Below are positions 5,479 through 6,286 of a stretch of DNA of 6,286 nucleotides, in pieces. The stretch covers positions 1 to 6,286 of the forward strand of contig SMXP01000020.1 of the NCBI GenBank assembly GCA_004356335.1, written 5' to 3'. The first letter of the stretch is position 1; each line of letters begins with the position of its first letter. Source of the DNA: Alphaproteobacteria bacterium. Lineage in GTDB: Bacteria; Pseudomonadota; Alphaproteobacteria; SMXP01. The position numbers and the translations under genes were made by a program. The notes below the pieces were generated by a model that was not told the origin of the DNA, did no database searches, and was given only the letters and a program-made list of their open reading frames with translations.

Positions 5479-6075
5479 TTAATCAGAGGTTCCATCGTAG
5501 CGCTGCCGCCGCGCACGCAAGAATCTCGTCCATGGCGCGGCACACATCAATCCGAGCACGAACAGCGCCCAGGTCGCCGGCTCCGGGATCTGCGCGGCCG
5601 CCGTTGGTAGGCCCGGCGTTAAAAAAAGGGTGAATTTGTCGTTCCCAAAAGTGGAGATTTCCCAGACGGTAGAGTAGCCGGTCAAAAACCACTTGCCCGT
5701 CACAATGGCGGGGTCGAACCTGAGAAGCGCAACGGCGCTGGGCTCACGCGGGCTAACGAACATCGCGCCGTCGGTTAGCTCAAGCGTAAAACCGAGCCAG
5801 TCAGTGCCGGTGGAATTGTCGATCATGGTGCTGAACGCAATGAGTTCGGTCGCCCAATCGTCGCTTTGTAGCGACACGTTGAGCGAAACCGGCATCAAAT
5901 TGTTAAAATTAACGTAGAAGGCCATTTCATTCCGCTCAGTCTTTCGCTGGACAAACGAATTACCGTTGAGATCAACGGCTTTAATCGCGACCGCATGACT
6001 ATTGGCCGCGCAAAACGCGATAGCCAGCGTGATTATCCATTGTGCCACCCATCGTTGTGGCCTATTTTTGGACAT
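5479..6075 (-). CDS. Secreted PEP-CTERM sorting domain protein of unknown function
   Basis: The product has 198 residues. An N-terminal signal peptide (basic KNRPQR, hydrophobic stretch about 9-24, probable cleavage after SHA at 26-28) is followed by a mature domain of about 135 residues with alternating polar and hydrophobic strands, which looks beta-rich and has no cysteine. The C-terminus is a PEP-CTERM signal: IPEPATWALF (163-172), a short hydrophobic segment to about 180, then the basic RFLRARRQR (184-192). Such signals are recognised by exosortase in Gram-negative bacteria that make exopolysaccharide. The tail is a little unusual, with a proline ending the hydrophobic segment and YDGTSD after the basic cluster. 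The ATG at 6075 is chosen because GGAG lies 7 nt upstream and the signal peptide starts there; the frame could extend to 6255 but that part has no signal character. I do not recognise the mature domain. Confidence 0.88.
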   Translation of the reverse strand: MSKNRPQRWVAQWIITLAIAFCAANSHAVAIKAVDLNGNSFVQRKTERNEMAFYVNFNNLMPVSLNVSLQSDDWATELIAFSTMIDNSTGTDWLGFTLELTDGAMFVSPREPSAVALLRFDPAIVTGKWFLTGYSTVWEISTFGNDKFTLFLTPGLPTAAAQIPEPATWALFVLGLMCAAPWTRFLRARRQRYDGTSD

Positions 6076-6110
6076 ACACTTACTCCGGGCAATTGTTAGT
6101 ACCGAAATAA

Positions 6111-6126
6111 TGCAATTTACCGGCCA
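6111..6126 (-). promoter_or_regulatory. Sigma-54 (RpoN) -24/-12 promoter of the PEP-CTERM gene
   Basis: TGGCCGGTAAATTGCA on the minus strand aligns without gaps to TGGCACGN4TTGCW and matches at TGGC, the following G and TTGCA. Counting from the -12 C at 6112, transcription would begin at the A at 6100. That leaves a 25-nt leader with GGAG 7 nt before the ATG. PEP-CTERM systems are often linked to the PrsK/PrsR two-component pair, and PrsR is a sigma-54-type activator. Confidence 0.72.
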
Positions 6127-6147
6127 CGTTTTGACCTTGACTTTATT

Positions 6148-6160
6148 AATCAACGGGTTA
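6148..6160 (+). promoter_or_regulatory. IHF-binding site between promoter and upstream region
   Basis: AATCAACGGGTTA on the plus strand matches the IHF consensus WATCAANNNNTTR at every fixed position and has an AT-rich flank (CTTTATT). It is centred near -54 from the predicted sigma-54 start. IHF commonly bends DNA at such positions so that the distant activator can touch the polymerase. Confidence 0.5.
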
Positions 6161-6180
6161 GGAATGTTACAGATGATGAA

Positions 6181-6196
6181 GCGCGAATTCACGCGC
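6181..6196. repeat. GCGCG/CGCGC dyad near -88 (possible activator site)
   Basis: GCGCG-AATTCA-CGCGC is a 5-bp perfect inverted repeat centred about 88 nt upstream of the predicted start, within the range used by sigma-54 activators. Short GC palindromes are common by chance. Confidence 0.25.
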
Positions 6197-6244
6197 CGAC
6201 GAACACGCCGTGTAAAAATGATTGACGCGGATCCTGTGACGCAA

Positions 6245-6277
6245 GTCCGCAGCACGCCTCACGAAGGCGAGGCGGAC
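6245..6277. repeat. Bipartite hairpin near the window edge
   Basis: The outer arms GTCCGC/GCGGAC and inner arms CGCCT/AGGCG enclose a 5-nt loop, with a 4x2 internal loop between them: 11 base pairs in 33 nt. No U-tract follows on either strand. It may end a neighbouring transcript outside the window. GACGCAA occurs on both sides of it (6238-6244 and 6275-6281). Confidence 0.35.
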
Positions 6278-6286
6278 GCAAATAAC

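Noticed and set aside
6076..6255. In-frame 60-codon upstream extension of the PEP-CTERM gene
   Set aside because: It would bury the signal peptide inside the protein and cover the sigma-54 and IHF sites; the start at 6075 has a good Shine-Dalgarno.

Overview
This window looks like the chromosome of a Gram-negative proteobacterium, most likely a gamma- or betaproteobacterium. It carries the order tRNA-Val, thrS, infC, rpmI, rplT, pheS, pheT, which is typical of that group, and its proteins read much like the Escherichia coli ones. A PEP-CTERM protein points to an environmental, exopolysaccharide-producing lineage with an exosortase. Every gene I can support is on the minus strand, so transcription runs from high to low coordinates.

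Region 1 (about 6286 to 5479): a single gene for a small secreted protein with a signal peptide and a C-terminal PEP-CTERM sorting signal. Its upstream region has the layout of a classical sigma-54 promoter. A well-matched, correctly spaced -24/-12 element lies 25 nt before the ribosome-binding stretch and start codon region, a consensus-perfect IHF site is centred near -54, and dyads and direct repeats lie farther upstream where an enhancer-binding protein would sit.

Region 2 (5478 to 5108): about 370 nt without a convincing gene. It holds three hairpin-forming dyads and a second sigma-54-like sequence on the same strand, upstream of the tRNA.

Region 3 (5107 to 1): a translation operon. It runs tRNA-Val(GAC), thrS, infC, rpmI, rplT, pheS, then the first 265 codons of pheT, which leaves the window at its left edge. 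These genes supply a valine tRNA, two aminoacyl-tRNA synthetases, initiation factor 3 and ribosomal proteins L35 and L20. Spacings are short (20 to 97 nt) and no strong intrinsic terminator is visible. Three control points stand out: a short hairpin with a centred CGT loop directly before the thrS Shine-Dalgarno, which resembles a ThrRS operator; an infC reading frame that appears to start at the rare codon ATC; and a 13-bp perfect hairpin between rplT and pheS where E. coli has the pheM attenuator, here with no Phe-rich leader peptide.

The operon genes are ordinary. The most interesting material is the regulatory architecture of the PEP-CTERM gene and the unexplained structured gap beside it.
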